A stretch of 64,000 nt of DNA from Pseudomonadota bacterium (GTDB lineage: Bacteria > Desulfobacterota > Binatia > Binatales > Binataceae): the NCBI GenBank assembly GCA_021324885.1, contig JAJPIF010000011.1, positions 1 through 64,000 on the forward strand. Direction: 5' to 3'. This document shows positions 16,463-24,900 of this stretch, piece by piece. Made by a program: the position numbers and the translations under genes. Numbering within the stretch: the first letter of the stretch is position 1; every line of letters begins with the position of its first letter. The notes beneath the pieces are model-generated. The model made no database searches and was not told the origin of the DNA. It saw only the letters and a program-made list of their open reading frames with translations.

Positions 16463-16786
16463 ATGCAGCGTAGCAGACCCGCCTTGGCCTTATACGAACG
16501 GATCGAGATCGCCGAGCGCGATTGGCTTATCTGCGGGCTTCTTTGGATAGCGATTGGAACACTTATGGTGAGTCCTCTCGGTATCGTGGCTCGTGCGGGG
16601 CGGGTGCTTTTCGCTTTTGCTCTCTGTCTTCACACGACTGAAGCCGTATACGTGGGCTTTCGCGCGTGGACAGCGGGACTCAGTGCGCGAAAGTGGTTTC
16701 TCAGAACGATGGTGCTTGGGGCGCTTGCGTTGCTGACGATCGAGGTTGGTCTCCGCAGAGCGCCACATCGGAGGTCGGTGGGATGA
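16463..16786 (+). CDS. small three-helix membrane protein of unknown function
   Basis: 107 residues starting MQRSRPALALYERIEIAERD, with hydrophobic spans at about 24-45, 48-64 and 82-96 and a motif HTTEAVYVGFRAW. Not recognised as a named family. It begins 4 bases after the NnrS-like gene and its stop overlaps the next start (ATGA), so the three genes are translationally linked. Presumably works with them in the membrane. Confidence 0.6.
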   Translation: MQRSRPALALYERIEIAERDWLICGLLWIAIGTLMVSPLGIVARAGRVLFAFALCLHTTEAVYVGFRAWTAGLSARKWFLRTMVLGALALLTIEVGLRRAPHRRSVG

Positions 16787-17259
16787 ACTACCGATGGTTC
16801 GCGGTGGCGCGAGTACTGCACGTGTTCGCAATCGTGATCTGGATTGGAGGCATAGCGGCGGTCACTACAGTGATATTTCCGGCCATACGGCGAATAGATT
16901 CCAACGAGCAGAAAGTCTGGTTGTTCGAGCAGGTCGAACACAACTTCCGCCCGCAGGCGCGGACCGCGTGGCTGATTGTGGGCCTGACCGGCATTTACAT
17001 GGTCGGCTCGCTCGGAGCATGGAAGCGTTTCGTGGAGCCGCACTATTGGTGGATGAACGCGATGGTGGGCCTGTGGGTAGTTTTCGGTCTCATGCTGTTC
17101 ATCGTCGAGCCGCTGGTCGTCGGTCCCCGCATTCGGCGGAGCCTCGCAAGCGAGCCTCGTGCCGCGCTGGCGCGGATAGAAGTTCTGCACTGGATGCTGT
17201 TGGCGTTGAGTCTGGCGGTAATCGCGTCGGTCGTGGGAGGTATTTACGGGCTTTTCTGA
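16783..17259 (+). CDS. four-helix membrane protein (CopD/DUF2269-like)
   Basis: 158 residues with four predicted membrane helices: ARVLHVFAIVIWIGGIAAVT with its HxxAxxxWxGG pattern, TAWLIVGLTGIYMVGSL, AMVGLWVVFGLMLFI and WMLLALSLAVIASVVGG. The first helix resembles CopD-like and related heme-binding membrane proteins where the His can ligate heme or copper. Start overlaps the previous stop. Likely an electron-carrying or metal-related partner of the NnrS-like protein (inference). Confidence 0.65.
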   Translation: MNYRWFAVARVLHVFAIVIWIGGIAAVTTVIFPAIRRIDSNEQKVWLFEQVEHNFRPQARTAWLIVGLTGIYMVGSLGAWKRFVEPHYWWMNAMVGLWVVFGLMLFIVEPLVVGPRIRRSLASEPRAALARIEVLHWMLLALSLAVIASVVGGIYGLF

Positions 17260-17302
17260 AAGTACCGGCGGAAAAGAACCGGAGTTCAAGAGGGAGTAAT
17301 TC

Positions 17303-17881
17303 ATGAAGGCTCGCCGCCCAACATTATCCGCCAATACAAAGTCGGATTCGACTCCTCCGGAGCGCGCAGACCTGTACGCGTTGATGGCGGGCGAGCACGC
17401 CCAGCTCGACAAACTGCTGGACAAGGCCGCCAGCGATGGCGGAGCAATCGACAGCGAAGCTTATCAGGACTTCCGGGAGCGGCTGCTGAAGCATATTCGG
17501 ATCGAGGAAAGGATTCTCCTTCCGATGGCCGAGCGGAAACGGGGCGAACCGATCTCGATTGCGGGGCAGCTACGCCTGGACCATGGTGCGCTGGCGGCGC
17601 TGTTGATGCTGCCGCCGGCCGATTATGCATTTCGGGCGATACGAGCGGTGCTCGATGCGCACAACCCGCTCGAAGAAGTCGAAGGTGGTGTTTACGACCA
17701 GTGTGAAAGCCTGGCCGGTTCGGAAATCGCCGAAGTGATGGCGCAAATCGCGGCGACGCCGCGAGTGCCGGTTTCTCCCTGGGTCAACAGTCCGAAAGTC
17801 CTCGCGGCGGCCCGGCGCGTGCTGGCCCGTGCCGGTCACGATCCCGCGCTGCTGGGACCTTTAGAGGATGAGTTTCGATGA
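17303..17881 (+). CDS. hemerythrin HHE-domain protein
   Basis: 192 residues. HHE pattern: LMAGEHAQLDKLLDKA, LLKHIRIEERILLPMAE, LRLDHGALAALL and DAHNPLEEVEGGVYDQCE, so iron ligands are largely present. A proline-rich turn (TPRVPVSPWVNSPK) leads to a C-terminal tail. It ends with ATGA overlap into the 5' fragment of an NDH-2 gene. The last ~50 codons occur a second time before the intact NDH-2 gene (see repeats). Likely binds O2 or NO in the island. Confidence 0.85.
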   Translation: MKARRPTLSANTKSDSTPPERADLYALMAGEHAQLDKLLDKAASDGGAIDSEAYQDFRERLLKHIRIEERILLPMAERKRGEPISIAGQLRLDHGALAALLMLPPADYAFRAIRAVLDAHNPLEEVEGGVYDQCESLAGSEIAEVMAQIAATPRVPVSPWVNSPKVLAAARRVLARAGHDPALLGPLEDEFR

Positions 17882-17988
17882 GCGAAATAATACCGCGGGT
17901 CATCATCGTTGGCGCCGGGTTCGGCGGTACTAACGCAGCTCACGCCTTGCGCCGCGCTCGCGTTCGCGTCACCGTGAGGGACCGCGCG
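17722..17988 (+). repeat. direct repeat, copy 1 (hemerythrin 3' end + NDH-2 5' end)
   Basis: About 265 bases that recur at 22845-23111, offset 5123, with about 16 mismatches by hand count (~94% identity). Copy 1 contains the end of an intact hemerythrin gene and only the first ~37 codons of NDH-2. Confidence 0.93.
17878..17988 (+). pseudogene. 5' fragment of an NDH-2 gene
   Basis: Reads MSEIIPRVIIVGAGFGGTNA and on to RVRVTVRDRA, identical in plan to the intact gene at 23001. Homology stops at about 17988; the frame then runs through unrelated residues. Only the FAD-binding glycine motif remains, so it cannot be functional. A truncated product from the 17878 ATG could still be translated because the hemerythrin stop overlaps it. 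Confidence 0.88.
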
Positions 17989-18037
17989 CGCACTGCATCG
18001 CAATCCGATCGAGAATCACACATTGAGGTAAGATCCC

Positions 18038-19219
18038 ATGCAACATTACAAATATTTAATTGTCGGTGGCGGAATGACGGCGGATTCAGCCGTTCGCGGA
18101 ATTCGCGAGCTGGACCGGACAGGGTCAATTGGACTCATCAGCACGGAAACGGTTGGCCCGTACGACCGGCCCCCGCTCTCCAAAGCTCTGTGGAAAGGAA
18201 AGGCTTTGGAGAGCATTTGGCGTAAAACCGCAGACGTTACCGGCGTCGAGCTGCATCTGGGGAAGACGGCGACACGATTGGATGCGGCTCAGCGCCGGCT
18301 GATTGATGCCGAGGGCACAGAGTTCATGTACGAAAGATTGCTTCTTGCTACCGGCGGATCGCCCCGCCGCCTGCCGTTCGGCGAAGGTTCGATCATCTAT
18401 TTTCGAACCGTGGAAGATTACCAGCGGCTCCGCGCGCTGACACAAGAGCGGGAGCGATTTGCGGTGATCGGGGGTGGTTTCATCGGTTCCGAGATCGCCG
18501 CGGCGCTGGCGATGAACGGAAAGCACGTAGTGATGATTTTTCCCGAGCCGGGGATAGGCGCGCTGGCATACCCAGCGGACTTGTCTCGCGCGGTCACGCA
18601 GCTTTACCGGGACAAGGGTGTTGAAATCCTCACCGGCACGAGCGTCGAAGGCGTGGAGCGGCGTCAAAACGACCTGTCTCTGCATCTTTCCGGCGGCCAT
18701 ACAGTCTCAGTAGATGCGGTCGTTGCCGGTATCGGTATTGTTCCCAATACTGACCTGGCCAGGGACGCAAATCTCGAAGTTTCCGGTGGAATCGTGGTCG
18801 ATAAGTCTCTTCAGACCACTGCGCCCAATGTCTATGCGGCCGGCGATGTCGCACGATTTTTCAATCCGGCCCTCAACGAGCGTATTCGGGTCGAGCATGA
18901 AGACAACGCCAATACGATGGGCCGCCAAGCCGGACGCAATATGGCCGGCGCGGGAGAGAGCTATACGCATCTGCCGTCCTTTTACTCCGACCTGTTCGAG
19001 CTCGGCTACGAGGCCGTCGGCGAGCTGAACCCCCGGCTTCAAACGGTGAGCAAGTGGAAAGAGCCTTACCGCGAGGGCATCGTGTACTACCTGCGCGAGG
19101 GCAAGGTGCGTGGCGTTCTGCTGTGGAACGTCTGGGAAAAAGTCGAGACCGCGCGTGCCCTTATCGGCGGAGGACGCACTTTCGCGAACGGCGAACTGGA
19201 CTCGGCCATTGCTATGTGA
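18038..19219 (+). CDS. FAD/NAD(P)-dependent reductase (ferredoxin/rubredoxin-reductase-like, AIF class)
   Basis: 393 residues. FAD motif IVGGGMTADSAVRGIRE, PYDRPPLSKALW, NAD motif AVIGGGFIGSEIAAALA, and the second FAD motif VYAAGDVARFFNP. This is the arrangement of ferredoxin-NAD(P) reductases of the oxygenase type and AIF. The C-terminal domain (LPSFYSDLFELGYEAVGEL) matches the family's reductase C-domain. It probably feeds electrons from NAD(P)H to a ferredoxin, cupredoxin or iron protein of the island. It begins just after the NDH-2 fragment, close to the breakpoint of the duplicated segment. Confidence 0.88.
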   Translation: MQHYKYLIVGGGMTADSAVRGIRELDRTGSIGLISTETVGPYDRPPLSKALWKGKALESIWRKTADVTGVELHLGKTATRLDAAQRRLIDAEGTEFMYERLLLATGGSPRRLPFGEGSIIYFRTVEDYQRLRALTQERERFAVIGGGFIGSEIAAALAMNGKHVVMIFPEPGIGALAYPADLSRAVTQLYRDKGVEILTGTSVEGVERRQNDLSLHLSGGHTVSVDAVVAGIGIVPNTDLARDANLEVSGGIVVDKSLQTTAPNVYAAGDVARFFNPALNERIRVEHEDNANTMGRQAGRNMAGAGESYTHLPSFYSDLFELGYEAVGELNPRLQTVSKWKEPYREGIVYYLREGKVRGVLLWNVWEKVETARALIGGGRTFANGELDSAIAM

Positions 19220-19250
19220 CCGCGGGGTAATCGAAGCGGAGGTATTGGTC

Positions 19251-19613
19251 ATGATCGCGATCAAGCGGGTTTACGATCCTCCAAGTCGGACCGACGGCAC
19301 CCGCATACTGGTGGATCGATTGTGGCCCAGAGGCATCAAGAAGGAAGAGGCCCACGTTGAGAAATGGATGCGGGATCTCGGCCCGAGCAACGAGCTGCGG
19401 CACTTCTTCGGCCATGATCCCACGCGCTGGCAGGAATTTCGCCGGCGTTATTTGGCCGAACTGAAACGACCCGAAGTAAAAGCCCTTCTGGCTGAGCTGG
19501 AGGGACTGGCTCGCAATGGGACCCTGACGCTCGTGTATAGCGCGAGGGATGAGGAACACAACCAGGCGGTCGTGCTCAAGGAACTACTCGAGAAACAACT
19601 TTCGAAACGTTAG
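19251..19613 (+). CDS. DUF488 family protein (YeaO-like)
   Basis: 120 residues: AIKRVYDPPSRTDGTRILVD, RLWPRGIKKEEAHVEKWMRD, LGPSNELRHFFGHDPTRW and TLVYSARDEEHNQAVVL, which is the whole DUF488/YeaO signature. Function unknown. GGAGG lies 9 bases before the ATG at 19251. The C-terminal 40 codons have a diverged second copy at 24901-25029. Confidence 0.9.
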   Translation: MIAIKRVYDPPSRTDGTRILVDRLWPRGIKKEEAHVEKWMRDLGPSNELRHFFGHDPTRWQEFRRRYLAELKRPEVKALLAELEGLARNGTLTLVYSARDEEHNQAVVLKELLEKQLSKR

Positions 19614-19799
19614 CGGCGTAATTCACCGCAAGGGAATGCGGATGCATTTAAAGCGTCGGCCAGCCGATTTCCCGGCCCGGGTGCTGAACGTGAATGACGT
19701 TTGCGCTCTGCACTGGCGGGTGCGCGTGCATGTGTACGTCTCGCTGGCCTTCTCATCTATTACGCATGGTGACGGTTTGAACACGCTGAGGACATTACG

Positions 19800-20333
19800 A
19801 TGGATGTTAAGCGACTGATGAGGCGCCAAGTCCCGACTTGCAAGCCGGACGATACGCTCAATACCGCCGCGCGAATGATGTGGGAGGAGGGCTGCGGCGC
19901 TGTACCAGTGGTAGATGTTGATTTCCGGCCGGTCGGGTTCCTGACCGATCGCGACATCTGCATGGCAGCTTACACGCAGGGCCGAGCACTCCGCGATATA
20001 AGCGTCGGTACTGCAATGGCGGGAAAACTCGTTTGTTGTGAAGAGGGAGATGAGCTGGAGCATGCGGCGCAACTGATGCGCGACAACTGCCTCCGCCGCC
20101 TGCCGGTGGTCGATGGACGAGGTGTTCTGGTTGGCCTGCTGTCGCTCGACGACATCGCTTGTGAGTCTCAGCGGAGCCTGCGAGGAGCGACAGATCGCAA
20201 TCTGACTGGCCTTGTCGGAGAGATCTACGGACGCATCTGCTCGATGCGATGCCGGAGGCGACACAGTCCAGATGCGCCCGTGCATAGTTCATCCCTCGAC
20301 GCCCCGAAGTATCGACAAGAGCAGCGGTCGTGA
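19800..20333 (+). CDS. tandem CBS-domain protein
   Basis: Two CBS motifs in 177 residues: CBS1 with VPVVDVDFRPVGFLTDRDIC and CBS2 with LRRLPVVDGRGVLVGLLSLDDIA. These bind adenine nucleotides and signal energy state. The N-terminus MDVKRLMRRQVPTCKPDD is typical. The C-terminal ~45 residues look low in structure and overlap the next, frameshifted gene by 4 bases. The start has no strong ribosome-binding site. About 185 bases upstream (19614-19799) hold no supported gene. Confidence 0.85.
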   Translation: MDVKRLMRRQVPTCKPDDTLNTAARMMWEEGCGAVPVVDVDFRPVGFLTDRDICMAAYTQGRALRDISVGTAMAGKLVCCEEGDELEHAAQLMRDNCLRRLPVVDGRGVLVGLLSLDDIACESQRSLRGATDRNLTGLVGEIYGRICSMRCRRRHSPDAPVHSSSLDAPKYRQEQRS

Positions 20334-20628
20334 AACGGCAAAAGAATCTCACGCTGATGATAGTGCATTTTCCGCTGGCCCTTTGCCGGCAGCAGTGTTG
20401 CTTTACGTCCTGGCGTGGGTCGGACATCAGGCGTCCCAGGCGTGGACGGGGCTCTGGTTGCTCGGTCTCGATACCGTGGACGCAGCTCTGTGCGTCGGGA
20501 GCGGGCTCATGGCCGCGGAGGGAGTGATGATTGACCCTTCGGTTAAAGCCTATCTGCTCTTTTACCATAAGCGGATCATGCTCGGGGTGCTGGGCTTGGC
20601 ACTGGTGCTGTCAGTGTGGGCTTTATGA
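20330..20628 (+). pseudogene. frameshifted DUF2231-like membrane protein gene
   Basis: The GTG at 20330 gives KRQKNLTLMIVHFPLALC and then leaves frame. A one-base shift near 20385 restores PAAVLLYVLAWVG, GLWLLGLDTVDAALCVGSGL and KRIMLGVLGLALVL, ending at 20628. The restored product fits a four-helix DUF2231-like protein ('HFPLAL' start, GLWLLGL helix). This could be a real frameshift, or a single-base assembly error. Confidence 0.62.
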
Positions 20629-20665
20629 GGTTGAGCTTTACCTTTGTGGAAAGGAGACTCGTACC

Positions 20666-20998
20666 ATGGCTGATTTCTATGTCAAGGACGCTGCCAAACA
20701 TCGTCACAAGCTGCGCCAGTTGAAGCCCGATCTGGCAAAAGCCTTTTCGGATTTCAGCGACGCCGTATTCAAGGACGGCGCCCTGGACAGCAAGACGAAA
20801 AACCTTATCGCGCTGGCAGTTGGCCACGTCACCCAGTGCCCGTGGTGCATCGACGGACATACGAGGGCGGCAAAACGGCTGGGCGCCAGCGACGAGCAGA
20901 TAGCCGAAGCCGTGTTTGTCGCGATGGAGATGCGTGCCGGCGCCGCGTTTACGCACAGTGCAATCGCAATGGCGGCGACGGAGGATCATTCCGACTGA
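20666..20998 (+). CDS. carboxymuconolactone decarboxylase/AhpD-like protein
   Basis: 110 residues. LDSKTKNLIALAVGHVTQCPWCIDGHTRAAKRLG contains the CxxC redox pair (CPWC) and the following His of AhpD-type CMD proteins; MEMRAGAAFTHSAIAM ends it. AAGGAG 12 bases before the ATG at 20666. Such proteins act as peroxidase partners or disulfide reductants. Located between the broken DUF2231 gene and the cytochrome b/molybdopterin fusion gene. Confidence 0.9.
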   Translation: MADFYVKDAAKHRHKLRQLKPDLAKAFSDFSDAVFKDGALDSKTKNLIALAVGHVTQCPWCIDGHTRAAKRLGASDEQIAEAVFVAMEMRAGAAFTHSAIAMAATEDHSD

Positions 20999-21129
20999 AT
21001 CGGTACTTGGGCTGAGCGGGCAAGCAAACGCGGCGCGGAGAGCTGGCGTGGGAGCGGCCGGGCTCAGTGAACGCTTGTGCCGTCAATGGGTTGAATCATA
21101 CCGGACGTTCAGAGGTTCCCGATCGGGCG

Positions 21130-22845
21130 ATGAGCGAAATACGAGAACTGTTGGTACCGAGGCTTACGCACGCTGATGATCGCGTGCGCCTGAGCAAGTG
21201 GCTTCCTCCGCAGTGGGGAGTGGCTCCTCGCATCCGAATCGGGGCGCGTTGGTTCAACACGTTGTGGCTGCTGCCGCTCGGCTTCGCGTTTCTTATCATC
21301 GGCGTGGCGGTGGCCCAGGAAGTGCGGCAAATCCCGTCGGTGAAGAGTTTCATGGCTCGCTATCCGGGTTACACGGTTTTGCCGGTCCACTATTCGGGCT
21401 TTCCCTTGTGGCTTTGCTGCGCGCACTTCTTCAATCTGTTTTTGCTCTTTCTCATCATCCGGGCCGGCATCCAAATCCTTGCCGACCATCCGCGGCTTTA
21501 CTGGAACAAGCACTGTACCCCAGGCACCGAATGGCTTCGCTTTCAGCACCCAGTTCCGAGCGATCGCATCTGGACCGCCAAGGACGACTCCGTGACTCTA
21601 CCTGGATGGCTGGGCATTCCGGGCATCCGCCATTCGATTGGGCTTGCGCGTTGGTGGCATTTTTCCTGCGATTTTCTATGGGTGCTCAACGGAGCGGCGT
21701 TTTACGTGATGCTCTTTCTTACGGGGCAGTGGGAAAGAGTGGTGCCGCGCACGTGGGCGGTCTTCCCGAACTCCCTGACAGTGGCGATCCGGTACCTGTC
21801 GCTGCAGTTTCCCGCCAACGACAGTTGGGTCCGCTATGACAGCCTGCAATTGCTTTCCTACTTCGTCACGATCTTCGTTGCCGCGCCGCTGGCGATCGTC
21901 ACCGGCCTGATGCAGGGGCCGGCGATCGCCAACCGGCTCGGCTGGTTCGGAAGGTTCTTCCACCGGCAGGCCGCCCGATCCGTCCATTTCCTGGTGATGT
22001 GCTACTTCGTGCTCTTCATCTGCGTCCACGTGATGATGGTTTTCATCACTGGCCTGCGCGGCAACCTCAACCACATGTTCGCCGGTGTGGATGACAGCGG
22101 AAACGAAGGGTTCATCATATTCGCCGTCGCGATGGTGATCGTCGCCATCGTCTGGGCCGCAGCCACACCACTGACGTTGAATCACCCGCGGGCGGTTCAG
22201 AAAGCGGGTCGTTTTCTAATTGGCTGGCTCAAAGGTCTCTCCGAGTGGTGGGATCCCAACAACCAGTTCACCGAGCGCGACATCTCTCCGCATTTCTGGC
22301 CGAACGGCACCATGCCGGCCTCCGAGGAGTTCAATGCGTTGGCACACAACAACTTCGCCGGTTACGTGCTGCGAATCTATGGGTTGGTTGCGAATCCGGC
22401 AAGCATCTCACTGGCAGAGCTAAAAGCGATGCCCAAGCAGGAGCAAATCACGGAGCATTTCTGTATCCAGGGGTGGTCGGGCGTCGCGAAGTGGGCGGGC
22501 GTTCCGATGCGTCACATTCTGGGCCTGGTTAAACCCCAACCGCAGGCCCGTTACGCAGTCTTTTATTCCTTCGCCGAAGGCGCCGAAGGCGGCAGGTACT
22601 ACGACGTTCATCGCATCGAGAACATGCGCCATCACCTGACGATCCTGGCCTACGAAATGAACGGAAAACCGGTCAGCGTGCTGCACGGTGCGCCATTGCG
22701 GCTTCGATGCGAGAACGAACTCGGGTTCAAGCAGGTCAAGTGGATCGAAGCAATCGAGTTCGTGGAAGATTTCGCATCAATTGGCAGCGGACAGGGCGGC
22801 TACAACGAGGACCACGAGTTTTACGGCTACCGCATGCCCATCTGA
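21130..22845 (+). CDS. cytochrome b - sulfite-oxidase-type molybdopterin fusion oxidoreductase
   Basis: Large membrane enzyme. The N-terminal ~370 residues hold at least five hydrophobic helices with His suited to di-heme cytochrome b (VLPVHYSGFPLWLCCAHFFN, LARWWHFSCDFLWVLNG, FFHRQAARSVHFLVMCY, FVLFICVHVMMVF). The C-terminal ~190 residues are a molybdopterin-binding domain (VLRIYGLVANPASISLAEL) with the molybdenum Cys in TEHFCIQGWSGVAKWAGVPM. It is fused here; in many systems (MsrPQ, YedYZ, SorAB) these are separate proteins. Substrate unknown: sulfite, a sulfoxide or a nitrogen oxide are candidates. Start uncertain (GTG at 21067 possible). Confidence 0.85.
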   Translation: MSEIRELLVPRLTHADDRVRLSKWLPPQWGVAPRIRIGARWFNTLWLLPLGFAFLIIGVAVAQEVRQIPSVKSFMARYPGYTVLPVHYSGFPLWLCCAHFFNLFLLFLIIRAGIQILADHPRLYWNKHCTPGTEWLRFQHPVPSDRIWTAKDDSVTLPGWLGIPGIRHSIGLARWWHFSCDFLWVLNGAAFYVMLFLTGQWERVVPRTWAVFPNSLTVAIRYLSLQFPANDSWVRYDSLQLLSYFVTIFVAAPLAIVTGLMQGPAIANRLGWFGRFFHRQAARSVHFLVMCYFVLFICVHVMMVFITGLRGNLNHMFAGVDDSGNEGFIIFAVAMVIVAIVWAAATPLTLNHPRAVQKAGRFLIGWLKGLSEWWDPNNQFTERDISPHFWPNGTMPASEEFNALAHNNFAGYVLRIYGLVANPASISLAELKAMPKQEQITEHFCIQGWSGVAKWAGVPMRHILGLVKPQPQARYAVFYSFAEGAEGGRYYDVHRIENMRHHLTILAYEMNGKPVSVLHGAPLRLRCENELGFKQVKWIEAIEFVEDFASIGSGQGGYNEDHEFYGYRMPI

Positions 22846-23111
22846 GGAATCGCTGAAGTGATGGCGCAAATCGCGGCCGCGCCGCGAGTGCCGGTTTCTC
22901 CCTGGGTCAACAATCCGAAAGTCCTCGCGGCGGCCCGGTGGGTGCTGGCGCGTGTCGGTCACCATCCCGCGCTGCTGGGACCTTTAGAGGATGAGTTTCG
23001 ATGAGCGAAGCAATACCGCGAGTCATCATCGTTGGCGCCGGGTTCGGCGGTACTAACGCAGCTCACGCCTTGCGCCACGCTCGTGTTCGCGTCACCGTGA
23101 TCGACCGCACC
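22845..23111 (+). repeat. direct repeat, copy 2 (hemerythrin tail remnant + NDH-2 start)
   Basis: Second copy of the 17722-17988 repeat. It starts right at the stop of the cytochrome b/molybdopterin gene and covers the first ~37 codons of the intact NDH-2 gene. Most mismatches are in the hemerythrin half. Confidence 0.93.
22849..23004 (+). pseudogene. hemerythrin C-terminal remnant
   Basis: Frame without start codon reading IAEVMAQIAAAPRVPVSPW and on to ALLGPLEDEFR, equal to the tail of the hemerythrin at 17303 with several substitutions. Its stop TGA overlaps the NDH-2 ATG at 23001 as in copy 1. No iron ligands left; not functional. Confidence 0.85.
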
Positions 23112-24365
23112 AATCATTCCGTCTTCTTCCCGCTGCTCTATCAGGTCGCGACGTGCGGCCTTTCCGCCGACGAAATCTCGGTCCCCATCCGCTTCCTGCT
23201 CCGCCGGCAATGCAACGTCGAAGTCGTGATGGCTGAAGTCACCGGATTCGACCTGCAAGCGCGCACGGTCCATATGAGAGAGCGGCAGCTCCACTATGAT
23301 TATCTCATCCTGGCAAGCGGCTCGCAGTATAACTATTTCGGCCATGACGACTGGCCGCGCCTGGCACCCAGCCTTAAAAGCGTCGCGGAGGCAGCGCGCA
23401 TTCGGCACAAAATCCTGCATGCTTTCGAGCGGGCGGAACTGGAGACCGACGCCGAGTCGGTGCGTGCACTGCTTACATTTGTCCTGGTCGGCGGCGGTCC
23501 AACGGGTGTCGAGCTGGCGGGGGCGCTGGCGGAGCTGACCCGGTTTACTCTGAGGCGCGAGTACCGACGCATCGACACGCGCAACACGCGTATTCTCCTG
23601 GTGGAAGCCGGCTCCAGAATCCTGCCAGCGTTCCCCGAGCGCCTCGCCAAAAAGGCTTTCGACGAACTGCGGCGCAAAGGGGTGGAAATAATAACCAATG
23701 CCGCCGTCACCGCCATCGATCAGGCGGGCGTCGTGGTCAACCACGAGACGCGCATCGCCAGCACAAACGTAATCTGGACGGCCGGGGTGAGAGCTACTCC
23801 GATTGCGGCCGCGCTCGGTGCGAAAACCGATCATCTCGGCCGGGTTAAGGTGCGGCCCGATCTGTCGGTGCCCGATCATCCCGAAGTGTTCGTCATCGGC
23901 GATCTCATGGTGATGGAGAAAGACGGCCAACTCTTCTCGCCCGGTTTGGCACCAGTGGCAATCCAGCAAGGAATTTACGTGGGCGATCTGATCGCGCGGC
24001 GCGTCGCCGGCCGCAGGGAGCCGCCGCCCTTTCGATACCGAGATAAAGGAAAGCTGGCGACAGTCGGCCGCTCTTTTGCGGTCGCCGATTTTCGCTGGTT
24101 ACGACTCGCCGGGTTTTTTGCCTGGTTACTGTGGTGGACGGTCCACATCATGTACCTGGCGGGCCTGTGGAACCGGCTTCGCGTCCTGTCGACCTGGATC
24201 TGGGCCTACCTGACATATCAACGGGCCGTCCGAATTTTGACCCCCGAGAGCGCGACTCTGCAGGAAGTCAGCGGCCACATCGTCGCGGGCCGAGGCGATG
24301 TTGCGCCAATCAAGCCTGCTGCCCGCCTGAATGTGTCGTCGGAGCATTGTAATGAGTGTGAATGA
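23001..24365 (+). CDS. ndh: type II NADH dehydrogenase (NDH-2)
   Basis: 454 residues. FAD motif RVIIVGAGFGGTNAAHAL, NHSVFFPLLYQVATCGLS (quinone-site AQxxE equivalents follow in APVAIQQG), NAD motif FVLVGGGPTGVELAGALAEL and the second FAD motif VFVIGDLMVMEKDG. The C-terminus has a hydrophobic segment (GFFAWLLWWTVHIMYLAGL) that anchors it to the membrane. It oxidises NADH and reduces quinone without pumping protons. It can supply the chain that feeds NirK and the molybdopterin enzyme. Its 5' end is duplicated at 17878. Confidence 0.93.
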   Translation: MSEAIPRVIIVGAGFGGTNAAHALRHARVRVTVIDRTNHSVFFPLLYQVATCGLSADEISVPIRFLLRRQCNVEVVMAEVTGFDLQARTVHMRERQLHYDYLILASGSQYNYFGHDDWPRLAPSLKSVAEAARIRHKILHAFERAELETDAESVRALLTFVLVGGGPTGVELAGALAELTRFTLRREYRRIDTRNTRILLVEAGSRILPAFPERLAKKAFDELRRKGVEIITNAAVTAIDQAGVVVNHETRIASTNVIWTAGVRATPIAAALGAKTDHLGRVKVRPDLSVPDHPEVFVIGDLMVMEKDGQLFSPGLAPVAIQQGIYVGDLIARRVAGRREPPPFRYRDKGKLATVGRSFAVADFRWLRLAGFFAWLLWWTVHIMYLAGLWNRLRVLSTWIWAYLTYQRAVRILTPESATLQEVSGHIVAGRGDVAPIKPAARLNVSSEHCNECE

Positions 24366-24822
24366 GAAGATTCCCCAGCACGAGAGTAAACGGCGGCAAC
24401 CCGAAGGGCGTTGTGCGACGCTGTTGCCGCTTCAGACCGCCGTCGTAATTTCAGTGATAATCGCGGCAGTGATTATTGCCAGCCAGTCGGTTCATGCGGC
24501 TAGCACCGCGAGCAAAACCGTGGTGGTGACGATGACGGACAAGCCGCCGACCTACGTTCCGGCCAGGCTCACGGTGAAAGTGGGCACCACGATCTTATGG
24601 AAGAACACCGGCGCGACTCTTCACGACGTGACCACGGACCCCAGCGTGGCGCAGAACAAAGGTGATGTGGAAGTGCCGCCCGGCGCAAAACCTTTCGATT
24701 CGGGATTCATGCCCCCGGGCGCGAGCTGGAGCTACACGCTTACGATCCCGGGCCGCTACGTTTACGCCTGCATCCCACATGAGAAGGACCGGATGATTGG
24801 CGAAATCACGGTTACGAAATAG
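24352..24822 (+). CDS. exported plastocyanin/azurin-like cupredoxin
   Basis: 156 residues. The ATG at 24352 with GGAG 7 bases upstream overlaps the NDH-2 stop. An N-terminal membrane signal (TAVVISVIIAAVIIASQSVHA) is followed by a cupredoxin fold: TVKVGTTILWKNTGATLHDV with the first Cu His, and YVYACIPHEKDRMIGEITV with Cys, His and Met, i.e. the type-1 copper site H, C, H, M. Probably the periplasmic electron donor to the NirK encoded next (inference), as pseudoazurins are elsewhere. Confidence 0.9.
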   Translation: MSVNEKIPQHESKRRQPEGRCATLLPLQTAVVISVIIAAVIIASQSVHAASTASKTVVVTMTDKPPTYVPARLTVKVGTTILWKNTGATLHDVTTDPSVAQNKGDVEVPPGAKPFDSGFMPPGASWSYTLTIPGRYVYACIPHEKDRMIGEITVTK

Positions 24823-24900
24823 GTCCTTCGACTGAAAATCCTGACATGGCTAAGCGCGACGGCCGACGGCTTGGCGCTTTGACCCAGGAATGGGAGCGAT

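Noticed and set aside
17878-18225. 115-residue frame read as a full gene
   Set aside because: Only the first ~37 codons match NDH-2; the rest is out-of-frame sequence overlapping the next real gene.
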